NCBI GenBank assembly: GCA_022539475.1 | Contig: VCMS01000049.1 | Location: 275,997-339,996, forward strand | Direction of reading: 5' to 3' | Length of the DNA stretch: 64,000 bases | Source of the DNA: Gracilaria domingensis | Taxonomy: Eukaryota > Rhodophyta > Florideophyceae > Gracilariales > Gracilariaceae | In this document: in pieces, positions 32,436 through 44,029 of the stretch | Position numbering within the stretch: position 1 is the first letter of the stretch | How the letters are laid out: each line of letters opens with the position of its first letter | The notes under the pieces: model-generated | Database searches by the model: none | Told to the model about the DNA's origin: nothing | The model's input: only the letters and a program-made list of their open reading frames with translations | Translations under genes and position numbers: made by a program

Positions 32436-32826
32436 AAGACCGCCCAAGGCGTTCCGCGTGCGCTGCGTCGCACAGGCGTGCCGGCGCGCAACAGCGTACC
32501 CACTGCGTGAGGCGTGCCGCGCGAGCAGTGTCGCAACGGCGCGCCTGCGCGCGAAACCATCCCAAGCGCGGGAGGTATGCCGCGCGCGAAACATCGCGCT
32601 GGCGCGCCCCCGCCCGAGAAACTACCTAGCACATGAGGCATGTTGCGCGCAAAGCGTCGGGCCGGGGCGCCCGCGCGCAGCAGCGTACCAAGCGCGCGAG
32701 GCGTGACGCGCGCGCAGCCTCGTGCCTGCGCGCCCGCGCGCCCGCGCGGGACGGCGTAAAGAGCGCGCGAGGCGTGCCGCGCGCGCAGGGTTTTGCCCGC
32801 ACGCCAGCGCAGAACGTAGTACTGCG
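32436..32826. repeat. GC-rich minisatellite, about 63-bp period
   Basis: Six imperfect units are recognisable by the repeated GCGCGCGAGGCGTGCCGCGC box, spaced 62-71 bp apart. Because most units are close to 63 bp, the minus strand stays open across the array and reads as a 21-residue repeat (RGTPRALGTLLRAGAP type). I do not see a start, a domain or a codon pattern that would make this a credible gene. Confidence 0.75.
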
Positions 32827-33345
32827 TACGTATGCACATACGCTTCGCATCCGCAGTGTCACTCGCACACTAACGCGAATTACAGGTACCACGCACGCGA
32901 ACCGTGCTACGCACGCACCGCATTGGAAGAGCCTGTATGGAAAAGGACAATCACTCTGCGTACTGGAACTGTCGCCGCTCTGGTGATCCTTGTTTGATGA
33001 ATACACTCTTTTCCTCAATGTCCGCGTGAACTATACGCAGAGGGAGGAAACGACTCAGAGCTACGATACCCGAACTCGAGCGATTCTGTTTCAGAGTTGT
33101 CTGCATACCTGGGTTACATAGGACATCTACAAGTTGGGGTACAAAAGCCGGTATACCTTTATTGTCGTGACCATGCGTTAATGCGACATCAGGACCTGTG
33201 TTGTTCACTCAAGATATCATCATTGTTCATGAAGGCTACACTAATGGGCTGATAAGGAAATCTTTTCTTCAACTTCCGTCGTCTTCGAAAGAAACCTTGT
33301 ACGCCTGACGCAGACTTACTCGTTTGGATATCTTGTGATTTCGCT

Positions 33346-35674
33346 TCACAGCTGCAGTAGAGGCAAGAGCGAGGTACACCTCGTCGAGAGCCGTGGAAAA
33401 ACTGCGAAGGGACTCACGCATTTGTCCCCAAACAAGCGCGGCTGTGCCTGTTTAAGCTTTTTGAGTAATGAGCTTGGTGTGACACAAAGTTTGAGATAGT
33501 CCGAAAGAAGCATCTGTGCGTGTGCATCATCAATAGCAATATTTTCAATCATTTTGTGGCACTGATCTGTGAGAGACCCTTTGCCTAACTCGAGGACAGC
33601 GGAACCAAAATGACAGGTAACGTAGTTCCTGAACTCTTCATAGAAGCGATCGCGACGAAAAGCAAGTGCATGGACAGCACTATAAATCCTACTCCATAGA
33701 CGTAATAAAGACACTTCCAATCCTGTCCTTTCGCTTACACTTATAACATGCGAAAACTGTAGGCAAAGCAACGTAGCTACAAACGTAGTATAAACATCAG
33801 CCATAGTGGCAGAGGTGCTCTCCAGAAGACCGATAAAGGTAGGTAGAGGGTTAAAGAGAAAATAAGCTTCACGAACTCGAGACCGAAATGACTTGCCGGA
33901 AAGTAGAACTGTCAGATCTTCATACATCTCAAAGCTTTCATCATTATTCCGTTGAGTTCGCTCATTCACCGATGCGTAAGGTAAATATGTCAACACACTC
34001 TGTACCTTGAGCAATCGCGAGAGCATCAAATTGACAGTAGTCAACTGCGTAGGAGAAAACAATAACATGGTGTAAACATTTTGTAGCTTCTCTAAGCAAA
34101 TTGATTCGTAAATCTTTCCCACCAACCCCACGTTCTTAACCGTCTTTGAAACATAAAGTGCATCTTTGATAGTTAGGGGAAGTGCAGCTATTTTGCCAAT
34201 GTCCATGCTGAAGTTGTGCAGACAGTGCGTAGCACAACCGTAGCTTTACTTAATGTATTCTGTTCCACTAGAATGTTTCTTAATACCCTCATGCTATTGC
34301 ATGAGTCAGATATAAATTCAAAACAAGTAGAAATACCCGTTCTTTGATCCATGCGTTGGATACACTCTGGAGCTTTGCTGCCAAGTGTTGGGATGTCTCA
34401 CGGTGTAGGTCGGTCTTCATGTATTCAATAAAAATCGGTAGTGGAGTGTGAAGAATGACGTTGCTCACAGATTTGGAGAGCTTATTAGTGGCGCCACCAA
34501 TTGAAAGAACTCCACCATTGCTCTCTCTGATAACGTTAAGACATGTTCCCATACAATCTTTAAACTTTTTCGAGAAGTTCACCACCAATCCTTTGAACCG
34601 AAGGCACTTTCCAAATTGGGGCCAACTTTTGAAAAAAAGTAAACCATATCTTATGTTCAAAAAGGCCAAAAGGTGAAGCAGATTCATGTATTGCTTTTTC
34701 CAAGAACAAATCGAACATTTTACGTCTTTCGATTGATGTTAGGATTTCGTTATTTCTGGTCATGTTTTCATTTGAATTTGTTATATTGCTATGCTTTTAT
34801 TTAGTTATTTATTGTTTTGATGCTTTATTTGAATTTCTTGTGATCTAGCGATCCGATGTGATATCCTAATGATCCTCAAAGTCTTTGTTTGACATTAGTC
34901 GTCAAAATGTTACCAAGAAATGTCACGTGTGATGTCTGACTATTCAGTTGACGTAATGACTGATTTCAAAGTTTCAGTGCCTTGCTGGAACGTCTACAAC
35001 TAGACAAGTTGCAGGAACTTCTAGAAGCTTCTAGAAGACTCCACTGTCGATTTCTACGCATAATTTCTACTAATTCCGACGCAATAGCCAGTACTCATAT
35101 AAGGACGTTAGTTTGAGGGATATTCAAGAAATCTGCGTTAGCGACCTTTTTTGCGAAGGTTTTATTCTCCATATAAACCCTGGTGGACTGCCTGACTTCT
35201 CCTCCGCAGTCACCATCGTTCACGTTCTCAACCATCGACTTAAGTCTTCAACCACCGATCAAGTGTTCTAACATTTGAGATAGAACTACGTAATATATGG
35301 CTCAGTGGTCCTCTTCCAAAATCGCGGAAGGCGTTAGAAGTCACTGCACCCTGCATGCTATCATGTGAAGAGCCGGGAGTATTGCCTTGAGGCTGTGCAA
35401 GAGTTGGTTTTGAAGTGTTCTGATCAATTAGAGCTTCTATGGACCTTTTGGTTTCTGTGCAATTCCGAGAATGTGTGTCCATGTTTACGGAACTTGCTGA
35501 TACCGATTTCGGGCAGTTTTTGCATTTGGCTCTCGAGGTTTTAAAGCCCGTGGGTGGTGCTATTTTGTCGAAGAATGCCCAACGATTGGCTTTAGGACGT
35601 CTATGATTGGTAAGCGAATGCGTTTGAGGTGTTATTCGTGCTAGGTTTACCAAAGATGGTCTACAGTTGAGCAC
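33346..35674 (-). pseudogene. hAT transposase pseudogene split by a solo LTR
   Basis: Read on the minus strand, the parts are in hAT order. A BED zinc finger (KCKNCPKSVSASS, then HSRNC; ORF 35674-35240) comes first. After the LTR comes a helical segment ending PSVQRIGGELLEKV. A DUF659-like piece then reads SNGGVLSIGGATNKLSKSVSN, followed by the ISDSCNSM block and CATHCLHNFSMDIGKI near 34225 leading into ORF 34206-33346. Removing the LTR and one 5-bp duplication (542 bp) puts the BED frame exactly in phase with the frame at 34763. Further 1-base shifts occur near an A5 run (about 34568) and around 34240-34320. The C-terminal dimerisation domain is not evident. The copy is inactive. Confidence 0.8.
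34737..35273 (+). repeat. Solo LTR inserted in the hAT pseudogene
   Basis: The 537-bp block starts TGTTAG and ends CTAACA, with ATTGA before and TTTGA after, a 5-bp duplication with one change. A related copy in opposite orientation lies at 45264-45791. No internal retroelement genes adjoin either copy, so both appear to be solo LTRs left by recombination. Confidence 0.8.
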
Positions 35675-35917
35675 TGTTTAGCTTCCTGAATGCTTGGGAC
35701 AGGTATTTAAGTTCAAATTTAGAATAGGAAATCTGTAATGTACTGTAGGACTTTTTTGAACGTGATGTGAACGTTTTATACGTTTACAAAACGTTTAAAA
35801 CGTTCGCAAAGAGAATTGAACGCTTTCAATGTGTCTATAGTTTCTTTACGTACTTATCACTGACTCCAGTTCATCGTCTTCATTTTCTTGGGCTGCTAAA
35901 GCAGCTGGCTTAGCTTC

Positions 35918-37008
35918 TTACCGCGAGCGAGGCTGCAGAGGATGACCACGCTGTCTCATCTGCCAGTTGCAGAGAAGCGCAGCGGTGTGAAACGAGATAG
36001 GAAACAGTGCTTTCTCGAAAGAACAACGGCCCAAGAACAATCTAAAGCGGTTGTTTAAGTAGCTGATGCCCCATTCATTCACCATACGTTGCTTTCTGAT
36101 TCGCCTCTTATACACAGACCGATACATCCATGTGGTGCTCTCGTTGCATTTGCATGGAACAACGCGAGCTCCGCTGCCTGCAAACCCCATGTCGGCCATC
36201 CCATGCTGTCCTGGAGACAAGAAAGATGTCGGATCGCGAAACAATTCTGAGTTAGTGTACATTTTTCTGTGGCTTTCCGCACCTTTATCGGATATTTCTA
36301 GGCGTAATAACCTCCCAAACAATCACAAAACGCCAACACAGACCAAACATGAGCTTTCTTATAGCCGTCATAGGCTCGCTCCTCTTCCGAGTTTTCCTTT
36401 GGTCGCCAGCATTTAGATTTGTCACCATCAACAAAAAACACACATTGTTGGAAGCCAATGATTAATTCTTCCATGTCTCTCCGCTCGTTAGCGTGCGGCC
36501 ATTGAATCAGTTTGAGCTGAATGGCATCAAAACATTTACACAAGGCATACAAAACATGCCGAAAGTAGTTTGAAACAGTTCCCGGTGAGATTCCACACCG
36601 ATGCGCAGTTCTTTCCATCCCTATTCCCCCTTCGTTCGGTCCTCCAAGCACATCTAAGAACAAAAATGACATCTCTTCCGAGTCTAAGCGTCGTGCGCGC
36701 GGAATTCTTTGATGTTCGCCGAAGACGTTACGAACATTTATAGCGATTTCTATCTGGTCGCGTACTATGTTGTGGAGGTGATCAAAGTCCTCACGGGACA
36801 TATGTGTAGTATTGTCAAACAAACGTACATCTGGATCGTGGTCACGTATGTGTTTGTATACATAAGTAGACTGCCGCATTGCATATCGCGCTTTTGAGCC
36901 TAAAACGGCGTTACCATGGCCTGGTGTGCATTCATCGGTACGTTCGCAGACGTCAGAGGGCGTAGAGCCGATTTGTTTGGTTAGTAGCATGCCTTGATTA
37001 ACCAGCAT
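35918..37008 (-). pseudogene. PIF/Harbinger transposase remnant, copy 1
   Basis: ORF 37008-36298 has an HTH-like segment (GGIGMERTAHRCGISPGTVSNYFRHVL), where Harbinger proteins bind DNA. It then has the first catalytic region, FFVDGDKSKCWRP, followed by AYDGYKKAHVWSVLAF. The frame then shifts by one base near 36310 and continues in ORF 36322-35918. There MADMGFAG carries the second Asp and VNEWGISYLNNRFRLF the C-terminal Glu region. The frameshift disables it. An old second copy of the family lies at about 47990-49680. Confidence 0.78.
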
Positions 37009-37209
37009 TTGAGTGTGCGCCGCTGTCTAGCACCTTTGCTCCATAAGAAGTAGAGGTAGGAGAATGTCTTCTACATCCCCTCGAGAGTCTCGTGACAAGA
37101 CACCATGTTCGTCCGGCGCACGTGGACATACAATAAGAGTTCGCTCTTATTTTGAAATCTACAACAGCCTGGAATCGAAGGTTAAGCCGTAAGGGCAAAA
37201 CTTCTTATT

Positions 37210-39450
37210 GAAAAAGGGTTTGTATTCTGTTCTTTTCAGAACCTCCCTCTTATATATAGATTAGGCTGAAAGCTTTCAAACAGGCAACGAAACAACTATA
37301 CTTTCAATTAAAAATTGGCGCCGTGTCACACGGCGCATTTTGTATGGCTTTTCGCGAGACCATCCAAAACAGATCAACTTGCGCCAGCAAATTAAAATTC
37401 AGGACGATAAAATGTCTTGCAAGCATGATATTTGGAAGAACACGTCGTGTACATTCCAGTAGTTGATTTGTATCATACAAATTTGTTACAAGCAGTACCA
37501 AGACTTTGGACCAATGATTCTATAGAGTTCTCAAGTAATTAAAAAATGCTGCTATTAACAAAATTATAAACAAAACAAGTCTATATATATGAAATATTGT
37601 AATTGTACAGGTATGTTACATTACATTGTACAGAAAAAATAACAAGAGTTTTCTGCAAGAGATAAATAAAAGGCAAACCAAAAATGATCTTTCATTCTAA
37701 AACAGTAACAAATTCACACTAGAACTATGCATCGCTTTCAAAAAAACATCTCAGTTTTCAATTTATGGAACCAAAATTGTTTTATAGCAAAACTTCTGGC
37801 CCCACTGAGGTTGACGAATCTAAATCTGAAGAAGGGCTACTTTACAAGTATTTCTTGTTTTAAGATAGCATAAGTTGATTGGTGGTCCTTCAGCCATGTC
37901 GTTTGGTACACACCGAACTTGAGAGTTTACATTTAGAACTTTATCAATTGTTTTAGAAAAACTGATAGAATACATTGAAATCTTTTAGAAAAATGCGTCA
38001 TGCCATACGGCGCATTTTAAGGTCTTTTTGGACACACATCTTAATATTGGATCACAACACTATCAACCAAAGAAAAATGAACCAAAGAAAAATCCTTGCA
38101 TGCATAATTTTCGGAGATATATCTCAGGCGGTTTCCAAAGATAAGCGCCATATCTATTGTAGCTGTAGATGTATTCTCTACAATAAAACCAAACATAAGA
38201 AGATGTTTAAAAAAAAACCGTATGTAGCTCTCCAATTATCAAATATGCAGAGTATAAATCTATGATAAAATTTTTATTTGAAGCCAACTTTTCTGGAAAA
38301 CAACTTAAATCGCAATGACGCTGTTCGGAGGAGTATTGCGGCCTTTTTTTGAGAAGAAAACTTTTTAAAGTAGGAGGCGCAAAGCTCCCATAGATCTATT
38401 CTTTGTTTCAAAATTATTTAAACTAAACGTTTCGAGACGGAAATAACGCCCTTCTTTCATAACATAGTTTACTTACAAATCTTTTCTCAAAGAGAAAAGA
38501 AGGCCTTTCCAAAACACATTATTATGACTACTATATCTTCCGTGCATTTAATAATCTTAATTATTATTTGGGTTAGATTAGCAAAATATCTCTCAAATAT
38601 AAAGTAGAATTATCTTTTCAAGATAATTTTAAGTAGTAACTAAAGTTTCCATTTCAAAGCATAGAAACGATTTCATAACAATAAAGTTTTTGAAACGTTC
38701 CTTGAAAATGTTCTAACTTCTTTTTACCTTATATTGGAGAAATTGGCAGAAATTAAGGCTCTACTTTCATTATGAGATAAATCCAATTTTGGATACCACT
38801 TTAAATTTAGCTCTCAAATTTGTGCATACAAGGAAAGTTTTATCTTCAAAAGCCCTGTTTTTTGTTCTAAAGCTTACAAAAACGTAACGTAGCAAGAAAC
38901 CTTATCACAAATTATTTTGAAAAAGTGGTGGAACGACATGCACATTAATTATTTCTCAGCAACTGATTTATTGAAAAGAAATTATATTGTCGGTGAAATG
39001 CAATATGACCACAAGACGTGACTTAAGCTTCAAAAACTAGTAACACGCGAAGACAATTCAAGCAGATATCAACGAGTAATTACTAGAACAAAAGGTAGTG
39101 GTATAGAGTCAGATCGTCTCAGAATAAATTAGGCCTTGTCTGTGAAAAAGTTCTTGCTCCTGCAGATATTTGAGGAAGGCACAAAGCCGTCGAAGTTTGC
39201 AATAATATTTACTGTGCATGAAAAAAATGTGGCGCTCCAAAATTAGAATAATCTTTCAAATTATTTTGAACCTGATTTGGATATCCTGGGCATACCCAGA
39301 GGCTACTTAAAGCAAATTGCTTTTATATGAACCCCCAAAAAGAATGCTTTACCTTTTTTTACATTGCGATGAGGACAGCATCAACAAGCTCACACATTTG
39401 TGCCTCTGGAATAGCCCCAAACCGTCCAGAGCTGTCTCTTTCTCCTTGCT
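37210..39450. other. AT-rich non-coding region
   Basis: There is no supported gene across about 2.2 kb. Two diverged stretches, around 37318-37440 and 37988-38115, share CGGCGCATTTT near the start and CTTGCA(A/T)GCAT near the end. They may be an old duplication. Nothing else is recognisable. Confidence 0.4.
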
Positions 39451-39454
39451 ATAA

Positions 39455-39692
39455 AACAAAAGAAACGACATGTGATCGGTGCTGTCGTGTCGGCGTTTAC
39501 TTCTTGGGTCGGTGTCTACAAGTCTAGCTACGTAGTTCGGGTCCTGCAGCTGTTGCAGCAACCCTATGCAGCCCGTGCTGCACTGCTGCGTGCAGCGCTT
39601 TCCATCGAGGTCACTGCTCTCATCTTTGGTGACCAAACTGCAGAGCAGTGCCTGCAGCCAGAGCAGTCCTATCTGTCTGTACAAGATCTACA
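39455..39692 (-). repeat. 3' LTR of the copia element
   Basis: It matches 44906-45146 at about 90 percent by eye and is entered from RNase H through a purine-rich tract at 39693-39714. Confidence 0.75.
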
Positions 39693-39722
39693 CACCTTCT
39701 CTTTCCTAGTCCCTTGCTCAAC

Positions 39723-40688
39723 TCAACCTGTAGAGCAATGTGAACTACGACACTCTTGTTGCTCAAACTGACCACTCAGTCTACAAGAGAACAACAGTAA
39801 CTCCAACGGCTGCACAAGGGGACTGTCTGTCTTAGTCAGAGGATCTGAAAAATTCAACTTTCCAGGTATCCAAATCATCTTGTCCACGTTGTGCGTCTCA
39901 AATTCAAATCGGATGACCCTGACGTCCGCCTGAATAGATCTATCTACGCTGTTTCTGCACGTCGAAAGTGTAGTGAATAGGTCCCTAGAATCCACAACGA
40001 CGATTAGACTCACTTCAATTCCCAACAATGTCTTCAACGCTTTAACGAGAACTTTCCCTTCGTCAATCGCCTCACCTGCTGCGAGAATTTCAGTAGAACC
40101 TATCGACTTCAAAGGCCTTCTTGACTTGCGAGACGACCAAGACAATGCGTGGAAGACTGCATCCTTCTCAAAGTCTCCAAACAGAATTCTAGCTATCCAG
40201 CCCAACTGATGATAGTCTTCATGCCTGCTTGCATCCGCAAATACCAGAATTGACACTTCATAATCCCGGTTGCCAGTAGACCGCACAGACTGTATTGTAG
40301 AACCTATTTTCTTCATGTTCTTGAGCATGTTGATCTGGGTAACAAGGTCTTTGACCTTCGGTAGAGGACCTTTCTGTCGAATGTTGTAATAATCTTTCGA
40401 GGCTGTATCGAGGTTGGACACGTAATGCTGTGATGCGTAATCATTTGGACTTCTATGACTATTTCTGAACACTACTAAGTGTACCAATAGACTGAAGGAC
40501 ACTACACTAGCATCACAGATAATATTTAGGAGAGTTAGTTTTAAAGTAGTATAAAAAGGGGCTTGACAAGCTAGAACGTCAACAGCTCCAACAAGAGACA
40601 ACAATAAATTACGAACTAAGTCAATATTAGTATCCGTTCTCAACTGAAAGCGGGAGACCGCGCAGCGCATCGTTGCAACTGTTATCAA
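39723..40688 (-). pseudogene. Copia RNase H region
   Basis: The ORF holds the end of Pol: VSILVFADASRHEDYHQLGW, then a Glu in STEILAAGEAID, an Asp in VVVDSRDLFTTL, and the copia-typical RSIQADVRVIRFEFE followed by WIPGKLNFSDPLTKTDSP. These fit the acidic residues of copia RNase H, which removes RNA from the RNA-DNA hybrid. The first 130 codons are poorly conserved, and the frame differs from that of the RT segment. Confidence 0.75.
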
Positions 40689-40720
40689 ATAAGTTAAAGA
40701 ACCGAATTATGTCTAACTAA

Positions 40721-41598
40721 CTATGTGTTTGAATCAACCTCTGCGTGATACAGAATCGACAGTTTTATTCGTCTACAGCTTTGAAGGAGCCGGACTGGCG
40801 TATACATCTGTGAGAGTAGACTAGTTCTTTTGAGGACCAGAACCACTGTATAGGAATTGGATCGGATTAATACGAGATTTCTCGACACTTTCTGTTGCAG
40901 GAAGCTTGCCGCAAAAGCACAGAACAGCCACGCTGCGGTTCCAAGCCATCCCAGTGAGCTGTTTACGGATCGAAAAGCCGAAGATTCGACTGCATTTAGT
41001 GCTTCCTCGGGCTCTTTTCTACGCTTGCGATCGATTGGGTAGGCCTCTAGACCTTTCAGTTTCTCGTCCCCATGGATAGTGATAGAGTAATCTTCGAACT
41101 GCAAAATATCTAAACCGAAATACCTGAAAGCACCAGAGCCAAAAACGATTGTTCCGAGTATATACAATCGCTGCATGCGCTCAATAGATTCCTTCACGAT
41201 GTCTCGCGGACCACCCAAAAGCACGTCATCTGTTATCTTCACAGCTAGGATCTCAATGTGACCTTCAGAACATCTGTAGAACAGCTGTGGCACGAAGACT
41301 AAATGACGAAAGCCCAGCTGGCATGAGTTCATCGCTAACCCTTTGCCATTTAGCAGAGGCGTTGACGAGACCATAAGATGCAACGCGTAAGAGCCAGTAG
41401 AGTCTGTGCTTAGTCTTGCATTCACGCGCAGGCACCACGTAGACATCGCGCAGTGCATCACCACTCCGTAGAAATGCACTCTAGAAATCAATCTTCGCTA
41501 GCGTTCACTTTCTGATGGTCGTCATTGCCAGCAGAATTCCTATCCTAAGTGGCGGGCAGGTAGCAGAGTCAGTCTTCACATTTTTCTTGGCACTATCT
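40721..41598 (-). pseudogene. Copia reverse transcriptase, frameshifted
   Basis: RT begins at the end of the upstream ORF (FYKIKRCDDGKLILGR). It continues in a second frame (HGNEDSAKKNVKTDSATCPP, near 41580) and a third (a RDVYV ... YGLVNASAKWQ stretch around 41350-41470). The frame of ORF 41491-40721 becomes convincing from about ILAVKITDDVLLGG, the copia DD box in altered form (VDD to TDD). FRYFGLDILQFED follows. At least three frame changes show this RT cannot work. Confidence 0.7.
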
Positions 41599-43998
41599 TC
41601 ATTGCCGTGCAGAGCGATTCCGGCCCAATATAAGTTTTCCATCATCACAACGCTTGATCTTGTAGAACACCTGACTGGAGATAAAGTTTGCGTCCGCAGG
41701 AACATCCGATACTGGCACGCGGTCGACAGTCTTCAAGAACGCTTCCTCCTCCTTCAAATACGCATTCTGGGTTAGGAAGCGGGGCAACCCATGCGATTGG
41801 TGCAGCATGAATTCCTTGGATCCCAAAACATCAAAGAATGCGTTCAAGGTGTCTTTCTCAATGCTTTGTAACTCTTGGCCTGGAGACAACTCAACCTCGT
41901 TTGCATGATGGGTTTTCTCATTACGGTAACGCCATTGCTCCTTTCTAAGGTCAAGAATTTCGCTCTGCCCATCATCGTACCGCACTGAGTACTTCTGTGA
42001 CCTTGGTCCATACCGTTGAATCCTTCCAGGGTAGTACTGCTTGTCAGCCGGCCTATGAACTTCGATTCCATCAGCAACAACCGGTCTGCGTGTTACCGTC
42101 CTTCGAGCTTCAAGAGTAATTAAACTTCCTGACGGAACGGCTGTCGTCGGTTGGGCAGGGGCCGCTACATCGTCTTGTTCGGCTTCCGTGTAATTCTGAG
42201 CAGCTTCTTCCATCTGCGCGGTTGTGTTGCTTCCCAACGTATCTGGATTTCTGAGTTCTGGTTGAGAGGTCATTGTCTGTTGGACAGTTGCTGTTGCGTC
42301 TTCGTGCGGCAACAACACGGCATCGAAATTCTCTTCTTCGGATGTACTCTCATCCACTGATGCATCGTTTTCTGCGTCTACCTCATGATCATGTAAGTGA
42401 TCCATGGCCACGGCTAAGGAAATGTTCAACTCGTCGATGGCATTTTGCACAGTAGCAGCGAGCTCGTCGTGGGGTTCTGCATGTCTGACATCTTCTTCTG
42501 CTGCAGAAACGGTTCTTCCGTTCACTCCGGATACTGTCACCGTCCTGCTCTCATGGTCGTAGGCGATGACTGGCTTGGCTATTGACCACTTCCCCGGCTT
42601 TTCATGCTGATTCTTGACATATATCTGCACATGATCTCCAACGGATATGGGTAATTCAGTCACAGCCTTTGAGCGCATGATCAGATTCAACTTTCTCTTC
42701 GCGATGATTGCTTCATGTGCTTTACGCAGAGCATCTGGAATGGAAACTGGGTCGTTCGAGTTCTCCACTGGTCGAGTGTAGCCTTTGGCAAGCTCATTCG
42801 CAGACAAGACATCGTTTCCGTATAGGTCATTCGATATGCGAATAGCTTCCTGAATGAGAATGTTGACACGATCCTTCTCCTCAGAGTCACAATCGGACTT
42901 GAGACGTAGGTACACATTGCGTATGACCCTTTGCTTAGACTCAAGAACATTCTTGTTATGTCTCCATGGTGGAATCGGACGCATCTGTATGCCAGTCTGC
43001 TCCAAATGCTGTTTGATTATGGTATTATGGAAACCTCTGTCAAACAGAACAGCCTTTGGCGTCCAAAATGGGGAAAACCAAAGCGCTTCGAAGGCAGAGA
43101 TAGCACTAGTCATGGATGTATCCGCTACTGGACAGCCAGCAGAATATCTAGATGCAGAGTCCATTGCGTGGAACACACACACGTCTTCCAAGAACATGTG
43201 ATCTACGCATACCACGTCATTAAAAGACCTACTCATGTTACTCAGAGAAACTTTTCTAGTGGTCTGATGGAGAGATGTCGTTTTACAATGTGTGTATTTC
43301 TCTAACACTTCAGACAAATAATTAATGACTCCTTCATTCCATAGGTCATTTCTGTGTAACAGCACCTTTATGTCCGAGTATGCTGCGTGACCACAAACAT
43401 GTAGATGAACCTTATCTACAATCCGTTTGATTTCGCTCCACGGTCTCTCAGCCTGTGAGTCAGCCACGTTAGCCATTTCACAGTACAGGATACTCTGATT
43501 CTTCTCGGACACGCTTCTTGCGGCTGAGAGGAACTCATAGTAGGGGATGTAGTTATGCATGTCGTGATCTACAGGCGCGATGAATCCCTGCGAGTTTCCA
43601 TTTTTATCAGGCGGTAATCGCAACGCGTTAGTTCCAATGTGTAGAATGTCACAGTGCTTAATCATATTTCTTCCTACGACCCACTGCGTTGACCCTTCAA
43701 TGACCAAATGCCTGATTCTAACTGCACCTCTATCCGTCGTTCTGGCTTCAAGTACCACGGATCCCAGAATAGGTCTGCATTCACTCGAATGTTCTCCCTT
43801 TCCATATTGCCAAAAAGGTCGATCCGCTACAGCTTCAGGGATAGGATCAAGAACAGCATCCCACTCGGGACACACAAAGTGTTTAATCATATGCAGTTCG
43901 CTTAGTCCAATACCACTGTACGGAGCACCATTATCAAGTAAGGGGCCAACAACGTTCTCCAACACTGGTTCAGAGGTATTCGAACAGCACTGAACCAT
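41599..43998 (-). CDS. Copia protease, integrase and Tudor-like domain
   Basis: This 799-codon open frame begins with a protease-like motif in altered form (LLDNGAPYSGIG, residues 20-31; Asp-Asn-Gly where Asp-Ser/Thr-Gly is usual). The integrase zinc region starts at VHLHVCGHAAY. Its catalytic acids lie in VVCVDHMF, VLFDRGFHN and KNVLESKQR. A low-complexity acidic linker follows. Residues about 640-690 (41930-42085) then read IEVHRPADKQYYPGRIQRY, followed by YSVRYDDGQSEILDLRKEQW. That pattern is typical of Tudor/agenet-like chromatin-reader folds. The domain sits where chromoviruses carry a chromodomain and may aid target choice. The frame ends as RT begins. Confidence 0.75.
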   Translation of the reverse strand: MVQCCSNTSEPVLENVVGPLLDNGAPYSGIGLSELHMIKHFVCPEWDAVLDPIPEAVADRPFWQYGKGEHSSECRPILGSVVLEARTTDRGAVRIRHLVIEGSTQWVVGRNMIKHCDILHIGTNALRLPPDKNGNSQGFIAPVDHDMHNYIPYYEFLSAARSVSEKNQSILYCEMANVADSQAERPWSEIKRIVDKVHLHVCGHAAYSDIKVLLHRNDLWNEGVINYLSEVLEKYTHCKTTSLHQTTRKVSLSNMSRSFNDVVCVDHMFLEDVCVFHAMDSASRYSAGCPVADTSMTSAISAFEALWFSPFWTPKAVLFDRGFHNTIIKQHLEQTGIQMRPIPPWRHNKNVLESKQRVIRNVYLRLKSDCDSEEKDRVNILIQEAIRISNDLYGNDVLSANELAKGYTRPVENSNDPVSIPDALRKAHEAIIAKRKLNLIMRSKAVTELPISVGDHVQIYVKNQHEKPGKWSIAKPVIAYDHESRTVTVSGVNGRTVSAAEEDVRHAEPHDELAATVQNAIDELNISLAVAMDHLHDHEVDAENDASVDESTSEEENFDAVLLPHEDATATVQQTMTSQPELRNPDTLGSNTTAQMEEAAQNYTEAEQDDVAAPAQPTTAVPSGSLITLEARRTVTRRPVVADGIEVHRPADKQYYPGRIQRYGPRSQKYSVRYDDGQSEILDLRKEQWRYRNEKTHHANEVELSPGQELQSIEKDTLNAFFDVLGSKEFMLHQSHGLPRFLTQNAYLKEEEAFLKTVDRVPVSDVPADANFISSQVFYKIKRCDDGKLILGRNRSARQ

Positions 43999-44029
43999 GT
44001 TGAACGATATTACGTTCTTCCTATCTTGA

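Noticed and set aside
32306-32839. 177-codon minus-strand repeat protein
   Set aside because: It consists of the minisatellite read in its open frame, with no start context or domain. I keep the array as a repeat only.
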